From Pseudooceanicola nanhaiensis DSM 18065 (lineage in GTDB: Bacteria; Pseudomonadota; Alphaproteobacteria; Rhodobacterales; Rhodobacteraceae), in the NCBI RefSeq assembly GCF_000688295.1, contig NZ_JHZF01000014.1, forward strand, positions 186,001-250,000: a stretch of 64,000 nucleotides of DNA, read 5' to 3'. Of this stretch, positions 1-8,292 are shown piece by piece (position 1 is the first letter of the stretch; each line of letters starts with the position of its first letter). The translations under genes and the position numbers were made by a program. The notes under the pieces are model-generated. The model was not told where the DNA came from, made no database searches, and worked only from the letters and a program-made list of their open reading frames with translations.

Positions 1-568
1 CACCGTCGCCAAGCACCTCGGTGTCGATATCGCGGGCTGAGACGCAGGCGGGGTCGGCGTCAGCCGGCCGCGCCCTGGCGGCGAGGATGGCGTGGAACCG
101 GGCCGGGCAGGGGGGCCAGCCCCCCGTCGGCCTGCGGCCGACTCCCCCCGGGATACATTGACCAGAGGAAGGCAGGGGGCGTGTCAGCGCCTCCGGCGCG
201 GCGTAGCGGCGCAGCAGGTCGAGCGGCACGACCTCGAGCGCGCGGCTGTGGGTCGACGAAAGCTGCACCGCGGGCGCGCAGCCCTCGTCATGGGCCTGCA
301 GGAAGCGGTCGGCGCAGAGGCACCAGCGGTCGCCGGGCCGCAGGCCCGGGAAGGCGTAATCGGGCCGGGGCGTCGAGAGATCGTTTCCGAGGTATTTCGA
401 GAAGGCGAGGAATTCCGCCGTCATCACCGCGCAGACCGTGTGGCTGCCGATGTCCTCGGCGCAGGTGTTGCAATGGCCGTCGCGGAAGAAGCCCGTCACC
501 GGCGCGCGGCTGCAGGCGGCCAGCGGGCCGCCAAGAACGTTGAGACTCGGGTCCATCCTGATCGGCAC
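1..568 (-). CDS. DUF2237 family protein, stop codon lost into a repeat
   Basis: Function unknown; the DUF2237 family are small cytosolic proteins of about 115-125 residues. The family signature is clear: NVLGGPL near the start, TGFFRDGHC, DIGSHTVCAV, GNDLSTPRP, FPGLRPGDRWCLC, and ALEVVPLDLLRRYA at the expected C-terminus (about base 190). A GTG at 568 is preferred as start because AAGGAG lies 6-7 bases upstream; an in-frame ATG is at 556. The oddity is the end: after the family's normal last residues (around 184) there is no stop. The frame continues through the repeat at 105-180 and stays open to base 2, out of the window. The true end may lie outside, or the tail may be translated junk. Confidence 0.8.
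   Translation of the reverse strand, partial: MPIRMDPSLNVLGGPLAACSRAPVTGFFRDGHCNTCAEDIGSHTVCAVMTAEFLAFSKYLGNDLSTPRPDYAFPGLRPGDRWCLCADRFLQAHDEGCAPAVQLSSTHSRALEVVPLDLLRRYAAPEALTRPLPSSGQCIPGGVGRRPTGGWPPCPARFHAILAARARPADADPACVSARDIDTEVLGDG
2..40 (+). CDS. 3' end of an unidentified gene (partial)
   Basis: An open frame enters from the left edge and ends with the residues TVAKHLGVDIAG and a TGA stop at 38-40. Too little is visible to name the product. That it is a real gene end is suggested by what follows: a structured repeat in the orientation these repeats have downstream of other genes here (see 105-180). The opposite strand is also open over the same bases, so the call is weak. Confidence 0.35.
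   Translation, partial: TVAKHLGVDIAG
105..180 (+). repeat. Structured dispersed repeat, copy A1 (full)
   Basis: G6-CCAG-C6 hairpin, then central stem GTCGGCC-TGC-GGCCGAC, then T-C6, then the tail GGGATACATTGACCAGAGG and a final G-tract. It is oriented hairpin-first after the plus-strand gene ending at 40. The minus-strand DUF2237 frame reads across it without a stop. Other copies are at 12729, 19281, 19474, 30108 and 60506. Confidence 0.85.
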
Positions 569-616
569 GGGCGCTCCTTGTCGCGGGGCCGGACGCAGGG
601 TCCGGCCCGGGGGACG

Positions 617-1159
617 TCAGTAGGTGGTGGGCATCCCGCGCAGCGCGCCCTCGAGCGCGGCGTAGGCCCAGGTGTCGCGGCCGCCGCGCGCCTCGATCTC
701 GCGCAGCTGGCCGAGCGCGCCGGCGAGGTCGCCCTGCTCGATCAGCCCCTGGCCCATGTAGGACCGCGCGAGCACGTGATCCGGATCGGCCGCGAGGGCG
801 CGCCGGTAATAGGCCATCGCCGTATCGAGGTCGCCCTGCTTGCGATGCACGAAGCCGCGGTAGTTCAGGAAGCGCGGATCCCCGGGGGTGCGCGCCGTGT
901 CCATCACCATCATCGCGCTGTCATACCGGCCCGCGTAGGCCAGTTCGCGCACGGCCGCATAGCGGCTGTCGTCGTCGATCAGCGCGGCGGAGGACTTGAT
1001 GCAGGTCCTGGTCTTCTCGTCGTAGACCATCCCGTCCTCGCATTCGGTCGAGGTTTCGGTCGGTTTCGGCGGTGTCGAGCTGTCGGACCCCGCGGCGTAG
1101 ACCGGCAAGGCGAGGAAAAGCGTTGAAATACAGACAGGTGCAAGGGCAGTGAGGCGCAT
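617..1159 (-). CDS. Exported TPR-repeat protein
   Basis: 180 residues. The N-terminus MRLTALAPVCISTLFLALPV followed by YAAG is a typical Sec signal peptide, so the protein is probably periplasmic; VCIS is not a convincing lipobox. After a short linker with two cysteines (ECEDGMVYDEKTRTCIK) come two to three tetratricopeptide units: a block around DDSRYAAVRELAYAGRYDSA, a canonical one with LNYRGFVHRKQGDLDTAMAY and YRRALAADPDHVLARSYMG, and a third around GLIEQGDLAGALGQLREIE. TPR proteins act as interaction scaffolds; no enzymatic motif is visible. The start is supported by AAAGGA seven bases upstream and by the signal peptide; the open frame further upstream lacks both. Monocistronic, convergent with no neighbour. 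Confidence 0.85.
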   Translation of the reverse strand: MRLTALAPVCISTLFLALPVYAAGSDSSTPPKPTETSTECEDGMVYDEKTRTCIKSSAALIDDDSRYAAVRELAYAGRYDSAMMVMDTARTPGDPRFLNYRGFVHRKQGDLDTAMAYYRRALAADPDHVLARSYMGQGLIEQGDLAGALGQLREIEARGGRDTWAYAALEGALRGMPTTY

Positions 1160-1195
1160 CGGAGGTCCTTTCGGAATGGCCGCTATGACGTAAGG

Positions 1196-1207
1196 GTAAC
1201 ACGTTAC
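1196..1207. promoter_or_regulatory. Palindrome upstream of the TPR gene
   Basis: GTAAC-AC-GTTAC, a perfect 5+5 inverted repeat, embedded in a wider CGTAA...TTACG symmetry (1190-1208). It lies 37-48 bases before the TPR gene start, where an operator could sit. No matching regulator is identified. Confidence 0.3.
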
Positions 1208-1282
1208 GGTCGTGCCGGGAGTCACGGCGCTGTGACCGAAGAGTTGCAGCGCAGTTTTTCGCAAATCGCGCGAAAAAACCTC

Positions 1283-1311
1283 TTGAAGTGAATCACGTTT
1301 GGCCCGATATG
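1283..1311 (+). promoter_or_regulatory. Putative sigma-70 promoter of the ornithine decarboxylase gene
   Basis: TTGAAG (1283-1288), 17-base spacer, GATATG (1306-1311). It would start transcription near 1318, giving an untranslated leader of about 170 bases that includes the paired hairpins at 1438-1473. Confidence 0.4.
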
Positions 1312-1317
1312 CGATTT

Positions 1318-1485
1318 CAAGACGCCAACGCACGCGCCTCTGTCGAAAGGACAGCCTCTGGGTAACTCGGGTCTTCCGGGGAACTAGGCGAAACTTCTAA
1401 GGTCATGTAGCGACGGTAACGTCTCCCGTAAACTGAGCGGCCTCCGGGCCGTCCCTAAGCGGTCTTCGGACCGGGTCTATTGGAG
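1318..1485 (+). ncRNA. Candidate speF-type leader RNA of ornithine decarboxylase
   Basis: The leader carries two strong hairpins directly before the ribosome-binding site: CGGCC-TCCG-GGCCG (1438-1451) and CGGTC-TTCG-GACCG (1460-1473), the second with a UUCG tetraloop. TGGAG (1481-1485) follows within eight bases. An RNA motif named speF has been described in the 5' UTR of alphaproteobacterial ornithine decarboxylase genes, so position and architecture fit that class. I did not score it against the covariance model, and the 5' limit rests on the putative promoter. Confidence 0.55.
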
Positions 1486-1491
1486 ATGACC

Positions 1492-2664
1492 ATGAACGCA
1501 TACGTAGCCGATTTCTCGGCCCGCGCCGATATTGCACGCTCGAACCGTGTCGAATCCTACATCCGCGCCAACACCTTCGACCGTCCGACGCTCGTCCTCG
1601 ACGTCGATCGCGTGGAAGAGCAGTACCATGCGCTGAAAGCCGGCCTCGGCCACGCCCGTATCCACTACGCGGTGAAGGCGAACCCGCAGCGCGAGATCAT
1701 CGAGCGCCTGGTCGACCTCGGCTCGGGCTTCGACGCCGCATCGCGCGCCGAGATCGAGCTCTGCCTCTCGCTGGGCGCACGTCCGGACCACATCTCGTTC
1801 GGCAACACCGTCAAGAAGGTGCGCGACATCGAGTTCGCCTGGCACGCCGGTGTCACCCTCTTCGCGGCCGATGCCGAGGAAGAGCTCGAGAAGATTGCCG
1901 AACACGCCCCGGGCGCCGAGGTCTACGTCCGCCTGATCGTCGACGCCTCCGAAGCCGACTGGCCTCTGTCGCGCAAGTTCGGCATCGCCCGCGAAGGCGC
2001 CGTCCGCCTGCTCGACTTCGCCCGTGACCTCGGCCTGAAGCCCGTCGGCCTGTCGTTCCACGTCGGCTCGCAGACCAAACGCGCCGAGATGTGGACCACC
2101 ACGCTCGACCAGGTCGCATCGGTCTGGAAAGCCGCGAAAGAGGCCGGCCACGAGCTGACCCTGCTGAACATCGGTGGCGGTTTCCCGGCCTATTACGGCG
2201 AGGAAATCCAGGGGCCGACCCCCTACGCCCGCCGCGTGATGGAGCTGGTGACCGAGCGTTTCGGCGACGTGCCGCACGTGATGGCAGAGCCCGGCCGCGG
2301 CCTTGTCGCCGAAGCCGGCATGATCGCCGCCGAAGTGCTGCTGGTGTCCAGGAAGTCGGACAACGACATGCACCGCTGGGTGTATCTCGACATCGGCAAG
2401 TTCTCGGGCCTTGCCGAGACGATGGACGAGGCGATCCGCTACCAGTTCACGACCGAGCGCGACCACGAAGCCATGGGCCCCTGCATCCTCGCAGGTCCGT
2501 CCTGCGACAGCGCGGACGTGCTCTATGAAAAACGCCCGGTGGAGCTGCCGGTGGGTCTGAAGTCGGGCGACCGTTTCATGATCCGCAACTGCGGCGCCTA
2601 CACCTCGACCTACGCCTCGGTCGGTTTCAACGGCTTCCCGCCGCTGGACATCGTCGTCATCTGA
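1492..2664 (+). CDS. odc: Ornithine decarboxylase (PLP, fold type III)
   Basis: 390 residues; decarboxylates ornithine to putrescine (lysine may also be accepted), the entry to polyamine synthesis, in the cytosol. It has the alanine-racemase-like TIM barrel followed by a C-terminal beta domain. The PLP lysine is K62 in HYAVKANPQ. A GGGFP loop (about 228) and AEPGRG (about 265) bind the cofactor phosphate, and GPSCDSAD (about 335-342) supplies the C-terminal active-site cysteine and aspartate. Length is typical for the short alphaproteobacterial enzyme. ATG 1492 is chosen because GGAG is spaced six bases before it; ATG 1486 and TTG 1480 overlap or precede that site. Preceded by the structured leader, so control at the RNA level is likely. 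Confidence 0.93.
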   Translation: MNAYVADFSARADIARSNRVESYIRANTFDRPTLVLDVDRVEEQYHALKAGLGHARIHYAVKANPQREIIERLVDLGSGFDAASRAEIELCLSLGARPDHISFGNTVKKVRDIEFAWHAGVTLFAADAEEELEKIAEHAPGAEVYVRLIVDASEADWPLSRKFGIAREGAVRLLDFARDLGLKPVGLSFHVGSQTKRAEMWTTTLDQVASVWKAAKEAGHELTLLNIGGGFPAYYGEEIQGPTPYARRVMELVTERFGDVPHVMAEPGRGLVAEAGMIAAEVLLVSRKSDNDMHRWVYLDIGKFSGLAETMDEAIRYQFTTERDHEAMGPCILAGPSCDSADVLYEKRPVELPVGLKSGDRFMIRNCGAYTSTYASVGFNGFPPLDIVVI

Positions 2665-3227
2665 CCAGGCGCGAACGGGCGCGACACCATACCAGGGACG
2701 GGCAGAGCGCGGGTGATCCCCGCGCCGCGCCCGCGCCGGGATGACAAATCATCAGACCTTGAGGTGTCTGGGCGCAAAGGGAGAGAGAGCCCTCCGCGCC
2801 CTTTTTCCCGTGACGGGCATCCCGGGCGCTGCGGTCACGCGACTCCCCGGGCCGCGCCTTGGCCCGGCTCGAATCGAAACGGATGTGTCCCGGAGCCGGT
2901 CGATCCGGAGCGGGAAGGGACGCGCCCTCCCTCGGGCGGGCGCCCCTCCCTCAACGGTCAGCGATGCATCGTCACGCGCATGCCGGGGCTTCGGCACCAC
3001 GCGGTGCCAATGCGCCCTCCCGGGGGGGAGGGAGGGCGCGGCCCGGCGTGCCGCCGGGCCATCCCCGTTCGAGCGGGGTGCCATGTGCCTCCCGCCGTAT
3101 TTCGCCTGCCATCCCTCGTCCGCCGAATCCTCCCCGCCTCCCGCCGGGTAACCCCTGCCGCCATTTGCATTCCCCGCGCCGGCCGCAGATAGTCTTCCGG
3201 TCATGTCCTCGAACCGGGAGCACCTCC
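2665..3227. other. Long non-coding stretch between odc and deoD
   Basis: 563 bases without a convincing gene; open frames on both strands are low-complexity Arg/Pro/Gly products of high GC. Two hairpins are visible: a GC-rich imperfect one around 3012-3039 and a perfect one at 3040-3060 (GGCCCGGCG-TGC-CGCCGGGCC). No U-tract follows either, so they are not obvious terminators. The deoD ribosome-binding site (GGGAG, 3216-3220) closes the region. Confidence 0.6.
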
Positions 3228-3932
3228 ATGTCCATCCACATCGGCGCCGCGCCGGGCCAGATCGCCGAAACCGTCCTTCTGCCGGGGGATCCCTACCGTG
3301 CCAAATGGGCGGCCGAGACGTTCCTGTCCGATGTCACCTGCGTGAACGAGGTGCGCGGCATGCTGGGTTTCACCGGCACCTGGAAGGGCAAGAGGGTGAC
3401 GATCCACGGGAGCGGGATGGGCATGCCCTCGCTGTCGATCTACGTGAACGAGCTGATCCGGGACTACGGGGCGCAGACGCTGGTGCGGATCGGCTCCTGC
3501 GGTGCGATGCAGGAGAGCGTGAAGGTCCGCGACGTCGTGCTCGGGATGGCGGCGACCACGGTCTCGACCCCCTCGCGCGGCATCTTCCGGGAGCTGAACT
3601 TCGCCCCGACCGCGGATTTCGGGTTGCTCCACGCGGCGTGGACGGCGGCGCAGGCCCGGGGCGTGACGACCCATGCGGGCAACATCTATTCCTCGGACGT
3701 CTTCTACGACGAACGGCCCGACCTGAACGAGCAGATGACCCGGCACGGGGTTCTCGCGGTCGAGATGGAGGCGGCCGAGCTCTACACCCTCGCCGCGCGG
3801 CACGGGCGGCGCGCGCTGGCGGTGCTGACGGTGTCCGACCACCTGCTGACCCACGAGGCGCTGCCCTCCGAGGACCGAGAGCGGAGCTTCGGCGACATGG
3901 TCGAAATCGCGCTGGAAGCGGCCTTCGCCTGA
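3228..3932 (+). CDS. deoD: Purine nucleoside phosphorylase, DeoD type
   Basis: 234 residues, matching the hexameric DeoD family (about 235-240). Phosphorolysis of purine (deoxy)ribonucleosides gives the base and (deoxy)ribose-1-phosphate in the cytosol. Visible family motifs: MSIHIGA at the start, [15 protein letters not shown] (phosphate and ribose contacts), [36 protein letters not shown] (ribose-binding Met-Glu) and [10 protein letters not shown] with the catalytic aspartate. ATG 3228 gives the conserved N-terminus and has GGGAG seven bases upstream; the open frame extends further but is not family sequence. It stands alone but complements the purine import and xanthine dehydrogenase cluster at 23-33 kb. 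Confidence 0.93.
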   Translation: MSIHIGAAPGQIAETVLLPGDPYRAKWAAETFLSDVTCVNEVRGMLGFTGTWKGKRVTIHGSGMGMPSLSIYVNELIRDYGAQTLVRIGSCGAMQESVKVRDVVLGMAATTVSTPSRGIFRELNFAPTADFGLLHAAWTAAQARGVTTHAGNIYSSDVFYDERPDLNEQMTRHGVLAVEMEAAELYTLAARHGRRALAVLTVSDHLLTHEALPSEDRERSFGDMVEIALEAAFA

Positions 3933-3937
3933 GCGGG

Positions 3938-3957
3938 AGCCGGGCCCGAGCCCGGCT
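3938..3957. terminator. Hairpin between convergent deoD and DUF1989 genes
   Basis: AGCCGGGC-CCGA-GCCCGGCT, a perfect eight-base-pair stem just after the deoD stop and before the end of the opposing gene. There is no proper U-tract on either strand, so termination is inferred from position. Confidence 0.45.
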
Positions 3958-4011
3958 TCCATCGCCGATCCCCGGTCCGCCATCAAACTGGCATTTCGCA
4001 GGGGGCGGGCG

Positions 4012-4857
4012 CTAAACCCCGTGTGTTCCGGAATAGCCGTTGACCGGCGGACTGGACCAGCCCTCCAGCGCCGCCTCATCCGGTGCGAAGACCTCGACGA
4101 GCAGGGGATGGCAGGCGGCGGCGTCCGAGGAATGCTCGGCCGAGCAATCCCCGCCGGGGCAGGCGGAGAGGGCGCCGAGCAGGTCGATCTCGGCGAAGAA
4201 TTCCAGATGATCGCCGGGCCGCACCGGCGAGGCCTTCATGAAATACTGGCCGGTGTCGCGCGTGAAGCCGGTGCACATGAAGACGTTCAGCACGTCGTGC
4301 ACCATGCGGGCCGCGTCGGCCACCGGCACCCCGGCCGCCGCCGCATAGGCGCGCGTCAGGTTCGAATGGCAGCAATGGTGGTACTCCGCCCCCGACAGCA
4401 GGTGATGCGTATGCGGATCGCACCGCGTGCCGATCACGTCGTGGACCCGGCCGCCGAAGGGGTCCTGCCCGTACCATCCGAGCGTGTCCTCCACCAAGGT
4501 CGCCATCGGGCGCAGGTAGGGAAAGGACGACCACATCCGGTGCCCGACGCCCAGGTGCGTGCCGTGCAGCGCCCGGGTCTTGCCGGAATAGAACCGCTCG
4601 TCATGGTTATCCGCCGCCCAGAGGTTCAGGTCGCCGACCTGTGGACCCTCGACGCTGGTGATGCGGAAGAAATGCCCGGCCGGGACGCGGAAGCTGGCGG
4701 CCTCGCGCGGCGGGGCCAGGGCCTCGTCGACCTTGCGCGCGCCCTTGCGCGCCCGGGCGTAGAGGGAGAGGTCCGGCTGCGGCAGCGTCTCGGTCGGGTA
4801 GCAGATGACCGGCGGGATCGCGCGCCGGGCCTCGGCGTCGGGTGGAGCGTCTGTCAT
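4012..4857 (-). CDS. DUF1989 (urea carboxylase-associated) family protein
   Basis: 281 residues. The family occurs beside urea carboxylase or aminomethyl-transfer genes in many bacteria but no reaction is firmly assigned. Family features: PAGHFFRITSVEGPQVGDLN with the conserved aspartate, TRALHGTHLGVGHRMWS, a His/Cys-rich stretch CDPHTHHLLSGAEYHHCCHS likely to bind metal, NVFMCTGF and PGDHLEFFAEIDLL, then a Cys-rich end (CPGGDCS). Here no urea carboxylase or GcvT-like partner is adjacent. The ATG at 4857 lacks a clear Shine-Dalgarno; an in-frame GTG nine bases upstream is an alternative. It runs divergently from the glutathione transferase gene. Confidence 0.8.
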   Translation of the reverse strand: MTDAPPDAEARRAIPPVICYPTETLPQPDLSLYARARKGARKVDEALAPPREAASFRVPAGHFFRITSVEGPQVGDLNLWAADNHDERFYSGKTRALHGTHLGVGHRMWSSFPYLRPMATLVEDTLGWYGQDPFGGRVHDVIGTRCDPHTHHLLSGAEYHHCCHSNLTRAYAAAAGVPVADAARMVHDVLNVFMCTGFTRDTGQYFMKASPVRPGDHLEFFAEIDLLGALSACPGGDCSAEHSSDAAACHPLLVEVFAPDEAALEGWSSPPVNGYSGTHGV

Positions 4858-4985
4858 GGGATGCACAATGGCGCGCCGCCCGGTGCATGGCAACAGGGGG
4901 GCAGAACCGCGCGGGGGGATTGAGGCCCGCCGCCGCAGCGTGTCTAGTCGGCACCGACGACAGAGACCCAACCCGAGAGGATGAC

Positions 4986-5846
4986 ATGGCGCAAGACAGC
5001 TATACCCCGCCCGACGTCTGGACGTGGAACAAGGAAAGCGGCGGCCGGTTCGCCAGCATCAACCGCCCCATTGCCGGGCCGACCCATGACAAGGAGCTGC
5101 CGGTCGGCGAGCATCCGTTCCAGCTCTATTCGCTGGCGACGCCCAACGGGGTGAAGGTCACGGTGATGTTCGAGGAGCTTCTCGCCGCCGGCCACGATGC
5201 GGAATACGACGCCTGGCTCATCAAGATCGGCGATGGCGACCAGTTCGGCTCGGGCTTCGTGGAGGTGAACCCGAACTCCAAGATCCCCGCGCTGATGGAC
5301 CGCTCCGGGCCGGAGCCGGTCCGCGTCTTCGAGAGTGCCTCGATCCTGCTGCACCTCGCCGAGAAGTTCGACGCCTTCCTGCCGAAGGGCGCCGCGCGGA
5401 CGGAAACGCTGAACTGGCTCTTCTGGCTGCAGGGCTCCGCCCCCTACCTCGGCGGCGGCTTCGGGCATTTCTACAGATACGCCCCGGAACGCTGGGAATA
5501 CCCGATCGACCGTTTCACCATGGAGGTGAAACGCCAGCTCGACGTGCTCGACCGGCGGCTTGGCGAAAGCGAATACCTGGGCGGGTCCGAATATTCCATC
5601 GCCGACATGGCCACCTGGCCCTGGTACGGCGGCCTGGTGAAGAACGTGGTCTACGAGGCGGCGACGTTCCTCGAGGCGGACGGCTATACCAACGTCCTCC
5701 GCTGGGCCGAGGCCGTCGGCAAGCGCCCCGGCGTCCAGCGCGGGCGTATGGTGAACAAGGTATCGGGCGATCCGGCCACGCAACTCCACGAACGCCACGC
5801 CGCGTCCGATTTCGAGACCAGGACGCAGGACAAGATCGGGGGCTGA
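4986..5846 (+). CDS. yghU: Glutathione S-transferase, YghU/Nu class
   Basis: 286 residues, the usual YghU length (about 288). Nu-class enzymes reduce organic hydroperoxides and disulfide-bonded 2-hydroxyethyl disulfide using two glutathiones, in the cytosol. The long N-terminal extension (YTPPDVWTWN...NRPIAGPTHDKELPVG) is diagnostic. The thioredoxin fold begins at FQLYSLATPNGVKVTVMFEE; VNPNSKIPALMD supplies the cis-proline and FESASILLHLAEKF the glutathione gamma-glutamyl contact. The helical domain includes WLFWLQGSAPYLGGGFGHFY and YSIADMATWPWY. Start ATG 4986 has GAGAGG five bases upstream. Monocistronic. Confidence 0.92.
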   Translation: MAQDSYTPPDVWTWNKESGGRFASINRPIAGPTHDKELPVGEHPFQLYSLATPNGVKVTVMFEELLAAGHDAEYDAWLIKIGDGDQFGSGFVEVNPNSKIPALMDRSGPEPVRVFESASILLHLAEKFDAFLPKGAARTETLNWLFWLQGSAPYLGGGFGHFYRYAPERWEYPIDRFTMEVKRQLDVLDRRLGESEYLGGSEYSIADMATWPWYGGLVKNVVYEAATFLEADGYTNVLRWAEAVGKRPGVQRGRMVNKVSGDPATQLHERHAASDFETRTQDKIGG

Positions 5847-5877
5847 TGCCCCCTGGGGCGGGTCGCGAGGCCCGCCC

Positions 5878-6600
5878 TCACCCCCGCCCGATATAGGGCA
5901 TGTTGGTCGCCATGATGGTCATGAACTGCACGTTCGCCTCGGGCGGCAGCTCCGCCATGTGGAGCACCGCGCGCGCGGCATGGTCCACATCCATCGTCGG
6001 CGGTGCCTCGCCCGGCGGGGCCGCCTTCACCGCGGCCTCGAGCAGCGGCGTGCGGGCGTTGCCGATGTCGATCTGGCCGCAGGCGATGCCGAACGCCCGC
6101 CCGTCGAGGGACAGCGTCCGCGTCAGCCCGGTCACCGCGTGTTTCGTCGTCGTATAGGCCACCGAGCGCTCCCGGGGCACATGGGCCGAGATCGAGCCGT
6201 TGTTCACGATCCGCCCGCCCTGCGGGTCCTGCCGGCGCATCCGGCCGAAAGCGGCGCGGGCGCAGAGGAACATGCCGGTCACGTTCAGATCGACCACGGC
6301 GCGGAACTCCTCCGGGTCCATCTCGTCGATGAAGGCCGCCTTGCCGAAGGCGCCGGCGTTGTTGAAGAGCACGTCGATGCGCCCGGCCCAGTCGGTGAAC
6401 CGGTCGAACGCCGCCTCGACCGCGCCCTCGTCGGTGACGTCGGCGGCGAGGCAGAGGGCGTTCTGCGATCCCTCCGCCACCTCGCGCAGCATCTCCTCCC
6501 GCCGGGCCAGCAGACCGACCCGCCAGCCCTCCGCCAGGAAGAGCCGCGCGCAGGCGGCGCCGATGCCCGAGGACGCGCCGGTGATCAGGATCGACCTCAT
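5878..6600 (-). CDS. Short-chain dehydrogenase/reductase
   Basis: 240 residues, classical SDR. TGASSGIG (8-15) is the dinucleotide loop, NNAG the structural motif, and the catalytic set is NGS...YTTTK, a normal Ser/Tyr/Lys arrangement. Basic residues LARREE after beta-2 favour NADP. The substrate cannot be read from the sequence. Its ATG (6600) overlaps the stop of the helicase gene by four bases (ATGA), so the two are translationally coupled, although no functional link is obvious. Confidence 0.85.
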   Translation of the reverse strand: MRSILITGASSGIGAACARLFLAEGWRVGLLARREEMLREVAEGSQNALCLAADVTDEGAVEAAFDRFTDWAGRIDVLFNNAGAFGKAAFIDEMDPEEFRAVVDLNVTGMFLCARAAFGRMRRQDPQGGRIVNNGSISAHVPRERSVAYTTTKHAVTGLTRTLSLDGRAFGIACGQIDIGNARTPLLEAAVKAAPPGEAPPTMDVDHAARAVLHMAELPPEANVQFMTIMATNMPYIGRG

Positions 6601-8141
6601 TCCTCTTCCTCCGCCATGAGCGAAAGCGGCGCCACCGGGGCCGCCTTCAGGTCGTCGATCCGCAAGGGCCCCGAGGGTTTTGCCAGCCGGTTGCGCACGA
6701 TCCAGTAGAGCCGTTCCTCGGCCCGGGTGATCGCCACGTAGGCGAGCCGCTTCCACAGCGGCTGTCCCGCCTCGTTCCGACCCGTGCGGGCGGCGGCATA
6801 GAGGTCGGGGGCAAAGACCTGCACGTTTTCCCATTGGGAGCCCTGCGCCTTGTGGATCGTCACCGCCGCGCCGTGCAGGAAGGTGGCGCCCATGCGGGCG
6901 GCGTAGGGGATGAAGGGCTCTTCCTCGTCGGGCTTCTCGATCTTCACGATCGAGGCGGCCGAGACCTGCGGGTTCTCCGCCCCCATCACGTGGAGCCGGG
7001 AGAACCCGGGCTTGGAGCCGGGCCCGAGGTAGATCACCTGCGCGCCCTTGATGAGCCCGCGCGCCTCGAGGTCCAGCCGCCGTTTGCGATGCTTCAGCGG
7101 CAGCTCGATCCCGTCGCAGATCAGCGGCTCTCCCTCCAGCAGCGCATCCTCCGGCGCGCCGTGCACCGACCGGAAGGCCTGGATCAGCCGGATGCGGGTG
7201 GCGTTGCGCCAGACCAGCACGGGGGAACGCGCCATCAGGTCGACCTCGACGCGCTGGCCCCAGATCACGCGGTCGTCCTGCGCCGCCTTTTCCTCGACCA
7301 TCCGTTCGAACTGGTGGAACTCGAGCGCCGGGTCCGCGAGCGCATGGGCGAGGTCGAGGATCGGGTTGTCGGCGTCCTGCCGGTGGATCCGGCTCAGGTG
7401 CCTCACCGAAGGCGCGGGCAGCCCGTCGAAGACCATCTTGCCCGACTGGTTGACGGGCGCGAGCTGCGCCGGATCGCCGAACAGGAGGAGCGTCGGGAAG
7501 ATCTCCTTCAAATCCTCGAACTGCTTGTCGTCGAGCATCGAGGCCTCGTCCACCAGCCCCAGATCCAGCGGATCGTCGCGGCGCTTCCAGCCGGTGATGA
7601 AATCGGACCCCCTCAACCCCGCCGCGGCCAGCGCTCCCGGGACCGAGTTGTTCGTCTGGTAGAAGGCGAAGGCCCGGTCGAGCGCGTTCTCGGACAGGCC
7701 TTCGATCTCGGGCCGGTCGCCTTCGCCGGCGAGCCATTCGGCGATCTTCTCGTATTCGGGGTCATAGACCGGCGAATAGATGATCCGGTGGATCGTCGTC
7801 GCGGGCACGCCCCTCAGCCGCAGGACCGAGGCCGCCTTGTTGGTCGGCGCGAGGATCGCGAGGGTCCGCTTCTCCTTCGTCTTCTTCGGTTCGTAATCGC
7901 CCGAGACGATGCCGACGCCCGCCTCCTTCGCGGCCCGGACGACCTCGGCCAGCAGCAGGGTCTTGCCCGAACCGGCCTTGCCGGTCACGGCCATGACCTT
8001 GGTATTGCCTTCGCGGGGCGGGCGGGTGCTGCCCGCGTCCAGATCGATGCCCGCGCCGCGCAGCATTTCGGCGATGGCGTCATGGGCTTCGGCCTGATCG
8101 TGAGAGAGCGTCAGGGCGGGCAGGGGGGCGGGGGGTGTCAT
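6597..8141 (-). CDS. RecD-like SF1 DNA helicase / ATPase
   Basis: 514 residues. Superfamily 1 helicase related to the RecD/TraI core (AAA_30 plus UvrD_C_2 domains). Walker A is GKAGSGKTLLLAE (about 55), motif Ia LAPTNKAASVLR, Walker B LGLVDEASML, motif III LLLFGDPAQLAPV, motif IV-like LSRIHRQD, motif V TIHKAQGSQWENV and motif VI YVAITRAEERLYWIV. These proteins lack the RecBC partners' nuclease and resemble the stand-alone helicases kept in Rhodobacterales. A DNA repair or replication-restart role is inferred. Start ATG 8141; leads a two-gene unit with the SDR. Confidence 0.88.
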   Translation of the reverse strand: MTPPAPLPALTLSHDQAEAHDAIAEMLRGAGIDLDAGSTRPPREGNTKVMAVTGKAGSGKTLLLAEVVRAAKEAGVGIVSGDYEPKKTKEKRTLAILAPTNKAASVLRLRGVPATTIHRIIYSPVYDPEYEKIAEWLAGEGDRPEIEGLSENALDRAFAFYQTNNSVPGALAAAGLRGSDFITGWKRRDDPLDLGLVDEASMLDDKQFEDLKEIFPTLLLFGDPAQLAPVNQSGKMVFDGLPAPSVRHLSRIHRQDADNPILDLAHALADPALEFHQFERMVEEKAAQDDRVIWGQRVEVDLMARSPVLVWRNATRIRLIQAFRSVHGAPEDALLEGEPLICDGIELPLKHRKRRLDLEARGLIKGAQVIYLGPGSKPGFSRLHVMGAENPQVSAASIVKIEKPDEEEPFIPYAARMGATFLHGAAVTIHKAQGSQWENVQVFAPDLYAAARTGRNEAGQPLWKRLAYVAITRAEERLYWIVRNRLAKPSGPLRIDDLKAAPVAPLSLMAEEEE

Positions 8142-8292
8142 GCGGCGACACTAGCCGCGCAGGCCGCCGGGCGCCAGCGGATCAGAGCCGCATGCGCGCC
8201 TGCGCCAGCGCCTGCGCGGCGGCATGGGGGTGGTGGTCCGGGCCCCGGGCCTGCGGCGGGCCCGTCCGATCGGACGCCGGAGGCCGTCTAGG

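Noticed and set aside
2861-2885. GGCTCGAATCGAAACGG resembling a tRNA T-arm
   Set aside because: No acceptor, D-arm or anticodon stem can be built around it.
2713-3204. Several open frames of 130-160 codons between odc and deoD
   Set aside because: Low-complexity Pro/Arg/Gly products on both strands, no ribosome-binding sites, no recognisable motif.
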